64,000 bases of DNA from Streptomyces sulfonofaciens (GTDB taxonomy: Bacteria > Actinomycetota > Actinomycetes > Streptomycetales > Streptomycetaceae): NCBI RefSeq assembly GCF_014656295.1, contig NZ_BNCD01000005.1, positions 186,001 to 250,000 on the forward strand. The letters are read 5' to 3'. Made by a program: the position numbers and the translations under genes. Positions 18,093 through 26,259 of this stretch are shown piece after piece. A model generated the notes under the pieces. The model did no database searches and was not told the origin of the DNA. It saw only the letters and a list, made by a program, of their open reading frames with translations. Each line of letters starts with the position of its first letter. The stretch's first letter is position 1.

Positions 18093-19580
18093 TCAGCCCA
18101 CGGGTCCGGCGGCTCGGCCCCGCTCCCGCAGCAGCAGCATGCCCGCCGCGGCCAGTGCGGAGAGCCCGGCGGACACCACCAGGGCGACGTCCGTGCCGTG
18201 GGCCAGCGCCGCCGTGCCGCCGCGGGAGCCGGTGCCCATGGCGGTGGCGACCGCGATCGTCAGCGCGACTCCGGCGGAGGAGCCGATGTAGCGGGCGGTG
18301 TTGTTGGCGCCCGAGCCCATCGCGGCGCGGTCGGCCGGGACCGACTCGACGGCGAGCAGCGGCAGGCCGGCGTTGAGCAGGCCGCTGCCCGCACCGGTGA
18401 CGAACAGGCCCGGCAGCAGCCTCGTCCAGGAGCCCGCCCCGGCCGCGCCGAGCATCGCCAGCATCCCGGCGGCGTGCAGGACGAAGCCGAGGGCGAGCTG
18501 GTGGCGTGCCGAGATCCGGCCGGCCAGGCGCGGGGACTGGAGCAGCCGCCGCGACTGGAGGGCGACGACGAAGGAGGTGCCCGCCCAGATCAGGAACAGC
18601 CATGCGGTGTCCAGCGGCGTCAGGCCCAGCGTGCCCTGGAGCAGCGTGGGCAGGAAGCTGTACGGGCCGATCACCGCGAGGCCGGTGAACAGCGCGCCCG
18701 AGGAGGCGGCCAGGAACAGCGGCCGGCGCAGCAGCCCGAGGTCGAGCATCGGCGCACTGCTGCGCCGCTCCACCACCGCGAAGGCCGCGGCGAGCAGGAC
18801 GGACGCGAGCAGCAGCAGCACCACGGAGGGCCGCGCCCAGCCGTCCCTGCCGAGGGTGAGCGCGGCCAGCAGCGCCACCAGGGCCAGGCCGAGGGCGATC
18901 GAGCCCGCCAGGTCGGGACGGCTCGGGCGCGGCGCCCGCGACTCCGTGAGCGCGCCCCGCCCGAGCACCGCGACCAGCAGTGCGGCAAGGCCCAGCACGA
19001 CGTAGGCCCAACGCCAGTCCACGGTGGCCAGGCCGCCGGCGAGCAGCGGTCCCGTGGCGATGCCGCCGCTGACGAAGGCGCCCCACACGCCCGTCGCCCT
19101 GATCCTGCTGTGCGCACCGGGGAAGGCGTGCACCAGCAGGCCGAGGCTGCTGGCCAGCACCGCGGCGCTCGCCGCGCCCTGTGCGACCCGGGCCAGCACG
19201 AACAGCCAGGTGTCTGACGCCAGCGCCCCGAGCGCCGTGGTGACGCCCAGCGCGAGGGTGCCGAAGAGGAAGATCCGCCGGCGGCCGTAGTCGTCGGCGA
19301 GGCTGCCGGCGACGAGGAGCAGCGCCGACAGGCCGAGCGGTGCGCCGTTCAGCAGCCAGGCCTGCGCGGACAGGGGGCTGCCCAGCGAGGCCGCCGTGTC
19401 CGAGAGCGTCACCATCGGGGCCGTGTACGTCATCAGCGCCACGGCCGTCGCGGCGCTGGTGAGCGCGAGGGTGGCGCCGGGCCGCGGGACCGGGGGCGGC
19501 ACCGCGGACGCGGTGTCCCCGGTGGCCTTTTGCACGGGGCCGGGGGCCGGGCGGCGGGTGGTGCGGACGGGACGGGCCAT
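18093..19580 (-). CDS. MFS transporter (DHA-type drug or metabolite exporter)
   Basis: 495-residue major facilitator. Motif A appears as AGSLADDYGRRRIFLFG, and the N-terminal half has TYTAPMVTLSDTAASLG followed by QAWLLNGAPLGLSALLL, as in the multidrug:H+ antiporter group. Hydrophobic segments number 12-14. A Pro/Ala/Arg-rich ~30-residue N-terminus precedes helix 1. The ATG at 19580 is chosen because GGAGG lies at about -9, although the frame is open further 5'. It is divergent from the HxlR regulator at 19906, an arrangement in which the regulator usually controls the exporter. Confidence 0.9.
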   Translation of the reverse strand: MARPVRTTRRPAPGPVQKATGDTASAVPPPVPRPGATLALTSAATAVALMTYTAPMVTLSDTAASLGSPLSAQAWLLNGAPLGLSALLLVAGSLADDYGRRRIFLFGTLALGVTTALGALASDTWLFVLARVAQGAASAAVLASSLGLLVHAFPGAHSRIRATGVWGAFVSGGIATGPLLAGGLATVDWRWAYVVLGLAALLVAVLGRGALTESRAPRPSRPDLAGSIALGLALVALLAALTLGRDGWARPSVVLLLLASVLLAAAFAVVERRSSAPMLDLGLLRRPLFLAASSGALFTGLAVIGPYSFLPTLLQGTLGLTPLDTAWLFLIWAGTSFVVALQSRRLLQSPRLAGRISARHQLALGFVLHAAGMLAMLGAAGAGSWTRLLPGLFVTGAGSGLLNAGLPLLAVESVPADRAAMGSGANNTARYIGSSAGVALTIAVATAMGTGSRGGTAALAHGTDVALVVSAGLSALAAAGMLLLRERGRAAGPVG

Positions 19581-19771
19581 GGTCGGGATCCTCCACGCTC
19601 GGGGCGGCGGTTCGGTGCGGGCTGCGGGCGCGGGTTGCGGGCCGCGGATGCGGGACGTGGGACGGGGGTGCGGGTCCTGACCGCGATGCGGGACGCGGGG
19701 AGCGGGGGTTGCGGCCGTGCGTGCTGTGCGGTGCGAGCCGCGTGCTGTGTGCTGCGTGACGGGAAGTGGGC

Positions 19772-19820
19772 GCGGAGGCAGTTGGGCGCGGAGGCAGTGG
19801 GTTCGGAGGCAGTGGGTTCG
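19772..19820. repeat. 15-bp tandem repeat in the MFS/HxlR intergenic region
   Basis: Two perfect copies of GGAGGCAGTGGGTTC, preceded by a divergent third copy (GGAGGCAGTTGGGCGC), abut the first candidate operator. The MFS leader further left (19590-19700) is a run of loose GCGGGxxGCGGG repeats. Confidence 0.65.
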
Positions 19821-19875
19821 GCCAACGAACTGACCGTCCTCGCGCACCCTACCATCGTTGGTTCGTCCATTGAAC
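19816..19875. promoter_or_regulatory. Two spaced GTTCG-N5-YGAAC inverted repeats, candidate HxlR operators
   Basis: GTTCG-GCCAA-CGAAC at 19816-19830 is a perfect 5-5-5 inverted repeat. A second copy, GTTCG-TCCAT-TGAAC at 19861-19875, has one arm mismatch and lies 45 bp away, about four helical turns. Both sit between the divergent MFS and HxlR starts. HxlR proteins bind as dimers to inverted repeats, often paired, so this is the obvious regulator-binding region; binding itself is inferred. Confidence 0.6.
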
Positions 19876-19905
19876 TTACGGCGGGATGATCGCTACAGTG
19901 GTGCC

Positions 19906-20457
19906 ATGGCACTGGGCAAGGACTACGCGGCGCAGGAGTGCTCCATCGCCCGCGCGCTGGAGGTCGTCGGTGAGCGCTGGACCCTGCTGGTGGTCCGTGA
20001 CGCGCTCTACGGGGTGCGCCGCTACAACGACTTCCTCGTCCGCCTCGGCATCCCGCGTGCCGTGCTCGCCGCCCGGCTCCAGACGCTGATCTCCGCAGGC
20101 GTCCTGGAGAAGCGCCGCTACCAGGACTCGCCGCCGCGCGACGAGTACCTCGTCACGGCCCGGGGCCGCTCGCTGTGGCCCGTGGTGCGGGCCCTGGGCG
20201 CCTGGGGCAACGACACCTTCGACGACACCCTGCCGCTGCGCACCTTCCACCACGCCGCCTGCGGCGCGGAACTCGGCGCCCACGGAGAGTGCCCGGGCTG
20301 CGGGGCGTTCGTTCCGGTGGAGGACGTGGAGATGCGGCCGGGACCGGGACTCGACCAGGACCCGGCGGATCCGGTCAGCAGGGCGCTGCTGGGGCCGCAC
20401 AGGCTCCTTGAGCCGGTGGACGCCGGAACCGGTGCGCTGCCCGCCCCCGCCGGGTGA
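19906..20457 (+). CDS. HxlR family transcriptional regulator
   Basis: 183-residue winged-helix regulator. The HxlR core is clear: CSIARALEVVGERWTLLVVRD near the N-terminus, RYNDFLVRLGIPRAVLAARL as the recognition region, and LVTARGRSLWPVV leading into the dimerisation helix. C-terminal to it is CGAELGAHGECPGCGAF, three cysteines that might bind metal or respond to redox state, as in a subset of the family. The ATG at 19906 starts the conserved region; no better start exists. It is divergent from the MFS exporter. Confidence 0.92.
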   Translation: MALGKDYAAQECSIARALEVVGERWTLLVVRDALYGVRRYNDFLVRLGIPRAVLAARLQTLISAGVLEKRRYQDSPPRDEYLVTARGRSLWPVVRALGAWGNDTFDDTLPLRTFHHAACGAELGAHGECPGCGAFVPVEDVEMRPGPGLDQDPADPVSRALLGPHRLLEPVDAGTGALPAPAG

Positions 20458-20613
20458 CGGACGCCACACCGCAGAGGTGAAGCGGCGGTCGAGTCGCCCG
20501 CGTACGGTCGGGCGGTGGAGCACGCTCATACGGTGCGATCGTCGGCGCCGAGGGTGTGCGGCACAGCACGTGCGCGGCACAGCGCGTGCCCAGGACGGCG
20601 AGAGGAGGGTGGT

Positions 20614-20952
20614 GTGACCGTGGTCCCGAGTGTCCCGACAGCGGTCCGGCGGGCGCTTCGCCCGGCCCTCCTGCTGGTCTTCCTGCTCGCCGAGGCCGTC
20701 CTGGTCGCACTGGCCGGTGCCGGCGGCGTCCCGGTTGCCGTCGCGTTCGCCGCCACCGCAGCGGTGGGTGCCTCCCTCGTCCTCTGCTCGGTGCTCATCG
20801 CACGCAGCGCCCCCGCCGTCCCGCCCACCCGGGTCCGTACGGCCCTGCGCGAGCGAGCCCAGCGCACCGCCTTCCTTCCGCAACGCGACCCCGACGCACC
20901 GGGCCGCAGCAGGCCCCGAGCGCCGGGCCGCCCCTCCCCGACGGCCGCGTAG
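20614..20952 (+). CDS. Small membrane protein upstream of YidC (DUF6412-like)
   Basis: 112 residues with two hydrophobic helices (LRPALLLVFLLAEAVLVALAG and VAVAFAATAAVGASLVLCSVLIA) and a basic Pro/Arg-rich C-terminus that includes RERAQRTAFLPQRDPDAPGR. Proteins of this layout commonly precede the alternative YidC/Oxa1 gene in Streptomyces, and from memory are named DUF6412. The GTG at 20614 follows GAGGAGG; a second GTG lies two codons on. It is probably co-transcribed with the insertase 213 bp downstream. Confidence 0.75.
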   Translation: MTVVPSVPTAVRRALRPALLLVFLLAEAVLVALAGAGGVPVAVAFAATAAVGASLVLCSVLIARSAPAVPPTRVRTALRERAQRTAFLPQRDPDAPGRSRPRAPGRPSPTAA

Positions 20953-21165
20953 GGGTACGCGGGCGGCGCACCGCCGTCCCGTGGGCCACGGGCGCGCCGG
21001 GCCGTACGGTCCGGCCGCGACCCGGCCCGCACACCGCTCCCGCATCCCCGAGCCCGAGCCCGGCGCCCCCTGCGGCACCCCGGCTCCCCGCCCCTCCGCG
21101 GGCCGTCACGCCGACGCGTCCAGCACGCTCTTCAGGCACGACGACACCCCAGGAGGGGCTTTCCC

Positions 21166-22041
21166 ATGTCCGTCTTCGCGCTCTTCGCCGGCCTGGTCGA
21201 ACACTTGGCCCAGCTTCTGCAACCGCTGTTCCACACCTCCGCGACCGCCGTCGCGATCGTGCTGTTCACGGCGCTCGTACGGCTTCTCGTCCACCCCCTG
21301 TCCCGGGCCGCCGCGCGCGGCCAGCGCGCCCAGGCGCGGCTCGCTCCGCGGATCGCCGAGCTGCGCCACACCCACCGCAAGAACCCCGACAAGCTCCAGA
21401 AGGCGACGATGGAGCTGTACAAGGAGGAGAAGGTCTCGCCGCTCGCGGGCTGCCTGCCGAGCCTGCTCCAGCTCCCGGCGTTCTTCCTGCTGTACCGGAC
21501 CTTCTCCGCGACCCGCATGGGCGGCCACGCGAGCGCCCTGATGGGTCACACGCTCTTCGGCGCACCGCTCGGCGGACGCTGGCTCGGCGCCCTCGGCCAC
21601 GGCGGTGCCTTCGGGGCCCGGGGCCTGGTGTACCTGGTGCTGTTCGCCGTCGTCGCGGTGATCGCCACGTTCAACTACCGCAAGAGCCGGCAGACGGCGG
21701 CCGCGGGCGCCGCTCAGCAGAAGGCGGCGGCGGGCGCCACCGCGGCCGGCAAACGGTCCGGTTCCGGTTCCGGTTCCGGTGAGAGCCTGCCCGGCCTGGC
21801 GGCGGTGACGAAGGCCGCGCCGCTGATGTCCTTCCTGACCCTGGTCACCGTAGCCGTCGCACCGCTCGCCGCGGCACTGTACGTGGTGACCAGCACCGCG
21901 TGGAGCGCCGTGGAGCGCGCCGTGCTGTACCGGGACATGCCCCACGCGGTGCCCCACGCGGCCGGGACGGCGCAGGCGGCAGCCAAGGGCGCGGCGCGTC
22001 CGGCGAGGGCGCGGAAGAGCTCCGAGACCTCGCCCGTGTGA
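21166..22041 (+). CDS. YidC/Oxa1 family membrane protein insertase
   Basis: 291 residues. It helps insert and fold membrane proteins. It shows the YidC core order: helix 1 (VAIVLFTALVRLLVHPLS) with the cytoplasmic Arg face, the charged coiled-coil loop (RIAELRHTHRKNPDKLQKA, then ELYKEEKVSPLAGCLPSLLQ), LPAFFLLYRTF, and two further helices. A Gly/Ser-rich insert with tandem GSGSGSGE lies before the last helices. It is shorter than the housekeeping actinobacterial YidC and lacks its large N-terminal domain, so it is probably an accessory copy. The ATG at 21166 follows AGGAGGGG. Confidence 0.9.
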   Translation: MSVFALFAGLVEHLAQLLQPLFHTSATAVAIVLFTALVRLLVHPLSRAAARGQRAQARLAPRIAELRHTHRKNPDKLQKATMELYKEEKVSPLAGCLPSLLQLPAFFLLYRTFSATRMGGHASALMGHTLFGAPLGGRWLGALGHGGAFGARGLVYLVLFAVVAVIATFNYRKSRQTAAAGAAQQKAAAGATAAGKRSGSGSGSGESLPGLAAVTKAAPLMSFLTLVTVAVAPLAAALYVVTSTAWSAVERAVLYRDMPHAVPHAAGTAQAAAKGAARPARARKSSETSPV

Positions 22042-22168
22042 CCGGCGCACCGGGTCCAGCCCGTGGGCGGGGTATTGCGGAGCCGCCGCTCACCTTGGAG
22101 GATCGGCCAAACATCCGATGGCCGGGCAAGGCCGGGCAACAACCCCGCAAGACCTAGGGAGATCGACC

Positions 22169-23023
22169 ATGAAGCTGCTGCGTGTCGGTGCGGCGGGTGA
22201 GGAGCGTCCCGCGCTGCTCGCCGCCGACGGGAGCCTGCGCGACCTGTCCGGGCTCGTCGCGGACATCGACGGGGCCCTGCTCGCCGACGCCGGGGCACTG
22301 GCGCGGGTCCGGGCCGCGGGCGCGGCGGGCGGGCTTCCGGTGCTCGACGCGGGCTCCCGGATCGGGCCGCCCCTGACCGGGATAGGCAAGGTCGTCTGCA
22401 TCGGTCTCAACTACCACGACCACGCCGCGGAGACGGGCGCGCAGCCGCCCGCGGAGCCGGTCGTCTTCTTCAAGGCGGCGGACACGGTGGTCGGCCCGAA
22501 CGACACCGTGCTGGTGCCGCGCAACTCCACCAAGACGGACTGGGAGGTGGAGCTCGCGGTCGTCATCGGCCGTACGGCCCGCTACCTGTCCTCGCACGAG
22601 GAGGCGCTGGCGCACGTCGCCGGCTACGCGCTGGCGAACGACGTGTCCGAGCGGGAGTTCCAGCTTGAGCGCGGCGGCACCTGGGACAAGGGCAAGAACT
22701 GCGAGACGTTCAACCCGCTCGGCCCCTGGCTGGTGACCGCGGACGAGGTGCCCGACCCGCAGGCGCTCTCGCTCAGGACCTGGGTGAACGGCGAGCTCAA
22801 GCAGGACGGCAGCACCGCCGACCAGATCTTCCCGGTGGCCGAGGTGGTGCGCTACGTCAGCCAGTTCATGACGCTGCGCCCCGGCGACGTCATCAACACG
22901 GGGACGCCCGCGGGCGTGGCCATGGGCCGGCCGGATCCCAAGCCGTACCTGCGGCCCGGCGACGTGGTGGAGCTGGAGATCACCGGCCTGGGCAGGCAGC
23001 GGCAGGAGTTCGGCGCGGCGTAG
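22169..23023 (+). CDS. Fumarylacetoacetate hydrolase (FAH) family protein
   Basis: 284-residue FAH-fold enzyme; the family includes acylpyruvases and 2-keto acid hydratase/isomerases. The catalytic core starts at GKVVCIGLNYHDHAAETG. It includes the metal-binding Glu in DWEVELAVVIGR, then GYALANDVSEREFQ and WDKGKNCETFNPLGPWLVT. NTGTPAGVAMGRPD and ELEITGLGRQRQEF follow. The N-terminal ~75 residues are the small cap typical of the long members. The ATG at 22169 has GGGAG upstream; the open frame extends 17 codons further 5' without a site. The substrate is unknown. Confidence 0.92.
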   Translation: MKLLRVGAAGEERPALLAADGSLRDLSGLVADIDGALLADAGALARVRAAGAAGGLPVLDAGSRIGPPLTGIGKVVCIGLNYHDHAAETGAQPPAEPVVFFKAADTVVGPNDTVLVPRNSTKTDWEVELAVVIGRTARYLSSHEEALAHVAGYALANDVSEREFQLERGGTWDKGKNCETFNPLGPWLVTADEVPDPQALSLRTWVNGELKQDGSTADQIFPVAEVVRYVSQFMTLRPGDVINTGTPAGVAMGRPDPKPYLRPGDVVELEITGLGRQRQEFGAA

Positions 23024-23069
23024 CCGCCCCGCGCACGCGCCGGGTCCGGACGGAAGGAGCCCCGGCGGC

Positions 23070-23100
23070 GGAAGCGGCCCGGCGGTCGCGGGCCGCTTCC
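23070..23100. terminator. Bidirectional hairpin between FAH and Gfo/Idh/MocA genes
   Basis: A perfect 12-bp stem (GGAAGCGGCCCG at 23070-23081 with its complement at 23089-23100) and a 7-nt loop lie 46 bp after the FAH stop, between two convergent genes. Confidence 0.8.
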
Positions 23101-23166
23101 TCCGTCCGGGCGCCGTGCGGCGGCGGCATGGCGGCGGGCCGCGACCGATGGCGCCACAGGTCACAT

Positions 23167-23232
23167 GGGCCGCAGCGTCCCAGGGCCGAAGCGTCCCAGG
23201 GGCACAGGGCCGCAGCGTCCCGGAGGTACAGC
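23167..23232. repeat. ~17-bp tandem repeat downstream of the Gfo/Idh/MocA gene
   Basis: Three imperfect copies of GGGCCGCAGCGTCCC (one reads GGGCCGAAGCGTCCC) are separated by short CA-rich spacers, between the terminator hairpin and the oxidoreductase stop at 23241. There is no coding context. Confidence 0.65.
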
Positions 23233-23240
23233 GGCACAGG

Positions 23241-24320
23241 TCACAGGGTCACGGTCGTACCCGTCGCGGCCGAGCGGCGGGCGGCCTCCAGGACCTCCAG
23301 GGCCGCCGCCGCCTCCGTGGCCGGGACCGGGTTCGCACCGCCGGTGCGCAGGGCGTCCACGAGGAGCGCGTAGTACGCGGGGTAGGCGCCCGGGAGGGTC
23401 GGGTACGGTTCGCCGTCGCCGGTCGCGGCGGAGTGGCCGGTGGCGATCCGGCCCCACTCGGACGCCGGCTCCGCGCCCCACTCCGGGTCCCCGGTGGGCC
23501 GGCCGCCGGCGCGCAGCACCGCCTCCTGCGGGTCGAGTCCGTACTTGACGTAGCCCGCGCGCGAGCCGAGCACCCGGAACCGCGGGCCGAGCTGGGCGGC
23601 GGTGGACGAGACGTACAGATGGGAGCGGACACCGCCGGCGTGGGTGAGGGCGAGGAACGTGTCGTCGTCGGCCCCCGCGCCCGGACGGCGCGTCTGCGAC
23701 TCCGCGTACACCCGCACCACCGGGCCGAAGAGGACCAGGGCCTGGTCGACGACATGGCTGCCCAGGTCGTACAGCAGACCTCCGATCTCTGCGGGATCGC
23801 CCGACTCGCGCCAGCCGCCCTTCGGCCGCGGCCGCCACCGCTCGTAGCGGGACTCGAAGCGCCATACGTCGCCGAGCCCGCCCTCCGCGAGGAGATGACG
23901 GAGCGTCAGGAAGTCGTTGTCCCAGCGGCGGTTCTGGAAGACGGAGAGCACCCGGCCGCGCTGCTCCGCGAGGGCGGCCAGTTCACGGGCCTGAGCGGCG
24001 GTGGCCGCGAGCGGCTTGTCCACGACGACGTGCAGACCGGCCTTGAGCGCGGCGGTCGCGTACGGGACGTGCGTCTTGTTCGGGGACGCGATCACGGCCA
24101 GGTCGAAGGCGTCGGCGCGGGACCACACCTCGTCGGCGGTGGCGGCGAACCGGACCTCGGGGAACTCCGCGCGTGCCTGCTCCCGCCGCTCCTGGCTGCC
24201 GGTGACGAGCGTGTCGAGGACGAGGCCGTCCGTGGCGGCGATCAGCGGGGCGTGGAAGACGGAGCCCGCCAGGCCGTAGCCGACGAGGGCGACGCGCAGG
24301 GGGGAGCTGGTGGCAGTCAT
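23241..24320 (-). CDS. Gfo/Idh/MocA family NAD(P)-dependent oxidoreductase
   Basis: 359 residues, a sugar- or polyol-type dehydrogenase. The N-terminal Rossmann fold has VALVGYGLAGSVFHAPLI, and the signature VDKPLAATAAQARELA carries the conserved EKP-type Lys (here D-K-P). GGLLYDLGSHVVDQALVLFG provides the conserved Asp/His of the catalytic region. The ATG at 24320 begins 10 nt before the start of the fold. It is divergent from a ROK-type regulator, with a near-perfect inverted repeat abutting the start codon, which suggests control by that regulator and a carbohydrate substrate. Confidence 0.92.
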   Translation of the reverse strand: MTATSSPLRVALVGYGLAGSVFHAPLIAATDGLVLDTLVTGSQERREQARAEFPEVRFAATADEVWSRADAFDLAVIASPNKTHVPYATAALKAGLHVVVDKPLAATAAQARELAALAEQRGRVLSVFQNRRWDNDFLTLRHLLAEGGLGDVWRFESRYERWRPRPKGGWRESGDPAEIGGLLYDLGSHVVDQALVLFGPVVRVYAESQTRRPGAGADDDTFLALTHAGGVRSHLYVSSTAAQLGPRFRVLGSRAGYVKYGLDPQEAVLRAGGRPTGDPEWGAEPASEWGRIATGHSAATGDGEPYPTLPGAYPAYYALLVDALRTGGANPVPATEAAAALEVLEAARRSAATGTTVTL

Positions 24321-24326
24321 GCGCAC

Positions 24327-24353
24327 CACTTTGGCAACGCTGTTGCCGAAGTG
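24327..24353. promoter_or_regulatory. 12-bp inverted repeat, candidate ROK operator at the oxidoreductase start
   Basis: CACTTTGGCAAC (24327-24338), a GCT spacer and GTTGCCGAAGTG (24342-24353) form a dyad with one mismatched pair. It begins 6 bp upstream of the oxidoreductase start codon and lies 245 bp from the divergent ROK start. If the transcript is leaderless or has a very short leader, a bound repressor would sit on its promoter. Confidence 0.65.
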
Positions 24354-24514
24354 CAACCCTGCTGGGGACAATGCCCTCGGCGGCCGGTCGCACGGCCAGG
24401 GGCGAGCGGCCTCGGCGCCGTGCGACGCGGGCCGTGCAACCCTGCCGAGGGCCCCCGGGCGAGGACGGGTGGACGCAGGGACAGGCGGAAGCGGGAACGG
24501 GACGCGGGAACGGG

Positions 24515-24546
24515 TGGACGCATGGACGCATGGACGCATGGACGCA
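24515..24546. repeat. Four perfect 8-bp tandem repeats upstream of the ROK gene
   Basis: Four uninterrupted copies of TGGACGCA, with degenerate copies on both sides (24470-24515 and 24547-24575), lie ~50 bp upstream of the proposed ROK start. A second run, (GGTGCG)n, falls inside the coding N-terminus at about 24656-24685. Confidence 0.8.
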
Positions 24547-24597
24547 TGGACGGTCGGACGCGTGGACGCAGGACGTGAGGGGCGGCGGGGACCGGCG

Positions 24598-26181
24598 GTG
24601 ACGGGTGCGGACGGCACGGACGACCATGCGGCTGCGCCTGGGGCTGCGCCTGTCGGTGCGGGTGCGGGTGCGGGTGCGGGTGCGGGATCGGGCCGGGCCC
24701 CGGGCGCCGGGCCGCATCCCGGAGCGGGCCCGGCCGCCGCAGCGGGCCCGGTCGCCGGACCCGGCCAGGCTCCGGGCCGGTCGCGGCAGCGCCGGGACAC
24801 GGTGGGCGGGCCGTCGGACGGTGCGGCGCGGGGCAGCGGGCCCGGATGGCCGTCCGGAGCGAACCTCCCGGCGCTGCGCGGGCACAACACCGCCCTGGTG
24901 CTCGACCTCCTGCGGGTCGCGGGCGGGGACGGCATCAGCCGCCGCGAGCTGGCGGAGCGCACCGGGCTCACCCCGCAGGCCGTCAGCAAGATCACCGCGC
25001 GGTTGCGGACCGCGGGCCTGGCCGCGCCCGCGGGCCGGCGCGCCTCCACGGGCGGCAAGCCGCCCACGGCCCTGCGGCTGGTGCCGGGCGCCCGGCACGC
25101 CGTCGGCCTGCACCTCGACCGCGACGCGTGCACGGCGGTCCTGGTCGACCTGGCGGGGGCGGTCGTCGCGGAACGCCGGGGCCCGCTCGACCTGGGAGCG
25201 GGCGCCGACGAGGTCCTGGATCTGGTCGTCCGCGAGGTCCGGGCGCTGACGGGGGCCGTCGGCGCGGGCGGACCCGCCACCGCGGACGCGTGGCCCCCGG
25301 CCGGTCGGGCGGTCCCGGGGCCGGACGGTCCGCGGTCCGCGGGAGTGCTCGGGGCCGGGGTGGCGGTGCCGGGGCCGTTGGACCACCGGCTCGGGGTGCT
25401 GCACCGGGTCACCGGGTTTCCCGAGTGGGACGGCTTCCCGCTCCGCGAGGCGCTCACCGGCCGGCTCGGCCTGCCCGTCGCCGTCGACAAGGACACCAAC
25501 GCGGCCGCCCTCGGCCTGGCCCTCAGAGCCGGCCTCGCGCCCACCGGTGCCGCGCTGCCCGCCGCGGTTCCGTCGTCCGCCGGTGCTCCTGCGCCTGCCG
25601 CGGTTCCGTCGTCCGCCGGTGCGCCGGCCCCCGGTGGCGGCACCGCTCCCGCCGCCACCGCGTTCCCCTACGGCTCCTTCGCCTATCTGCACCTGGGCAC
25701 CGGACTCGGTGCCGGGCTCGTGTTCGGCGGGACCGTGCACCGGGGCGCCAGGACGGGGGCCGGGGAGTTCGGGCACCAGGTGATCCGGCTGGACGGGCCC
25801 CGCTGCTCCTGCGGCAACCGCGGCTGCATCGAGGCCCTGTGCCTGGACGCCGTGGCGCACGGTGACATCGACGGGGCGGCGCGGGTGCTGGGCGAGGGAG
25901 CCGCGAACCTGATCGCCCTGCTCGACGTCGACCGTGTGCTGCTGGGCGGCAGGACGCTCCTGCGCGACCCGGACACCGAGGCCCGCTTCGTCCGCGGGGT
26001 GGACGCCGTGCTCACCGGGCGCGCCCGGCGTGCGGGGTGGGGCAGGGCGGTGCCGGTCGCCGCCGCCCCGGGCGGGCCGCGCGCCGTCGCCGAGGGGGCC
26101 GCGCAACTCCTGCTCGCCCCGCTCTTCGGCCGCGCCTCCGCGGTGGCGGTGCCCTCGGCACCCGTGGGGTGGCCTGATTAG
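24598..26181 (+). CDS. ROK family transcriptional regulator
   Basis: Sugar-responsive repressor type: an N-terminal winged helix followed by a ROK (sugar-kinase-like) domain, 527 residues from the GTG at 24598. The first ~90 residues are Gly/Ala/Pro low complexity. The helix-turn-helix spans LPALRGHNTALVLDLLRVAG and ISRRELAERTGLTPQAVSKI. The ROK domain has DKDTNAAALG (catalytic-type Asp), LHLGTGLGAGLVFGG, and the zinc motif GH followed by CSCGNRGCIE. The phosphate-binding DxGGT is replaced by LDRDACTA, which fits a regulator without kinase activity. A Pro/Ser/Ala insertion with a 12-residue duplication sits inside the ROK domain. The start is uncertain; GTG at 24802 is an alternative. Confidence 0.85.
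   Translation: MTGADGTDDHAAAPGAAPVGAGAGAGAGAGSGRAPGAGPHPGAGPAAAAGPVAGPGQAPGRSRQRRDTVGGPSDGAARGSGPGWPSGANLPALRGHNTALVLDLLRVAGGDGISRRELAERTGLTPQAVSKITARLRTAGLAAPAGRRASTGGKPPTALRLVPGARHAVGLHLDRDACTAVLVDLAGAVVAERRGPLDLGAGADEVLDLVVREVRALTGAVGAGGPATADAWPPAGRAVPGPDGPRSAGVLGAGVAVPGPLDHRLGVLHRVTGFPEWDGFPLREALTGRLGLPVAVDKDTNAAALGLALRAGLAPTGAALPAAVPSSAGAPAPAAVPSSAGAPAPGGGTAPAATAFPYGSFAYLHLGTGLGAGLVFGGTVHRGARTGAGEFGHQVIRLDGPRCSCGNRGCIEALCLDAVAHGDIDGAARVLGEGAANLIALLDVDRVLLGGRTLLRDPDTEARFVRGVDAVLTGRARRAGWGRAVPVAAAPGGPRAVAEGAAQLLLAPLFGRASAVAVPSAPVGWPD
25561..25632 (+). repeat. 36-bp in-frame tandem duplication inside the ROK gene
   Basis: Units 25561-25596 and 25597-25632 are near-identical over their first 26 bp (starting GCCGCGGTTCCGTCGTCCGC) and encode twice the peptide AAVPSSAGAPAP. 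It lies between two conserved strands of the ROK domain, presumably as a surface loop. Confidence 0.85.
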
Positions 26182-26259
26182 GCTGTGGGCGCCGACACCG
26201 CCGTGCCGGCGCCCCGCACCCGTGGTATCCCCACCTTGCGTACGGCAGGAGACCGTCAC

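Noticed and set aside
18093..19847. N-terminal extension of the MFS exporter to 19847
   Set aside because: Extension would run through the HxlR operator region and adds a His/Arg/Pro low-complexity leader; GGAGG before 19580 marks the start.
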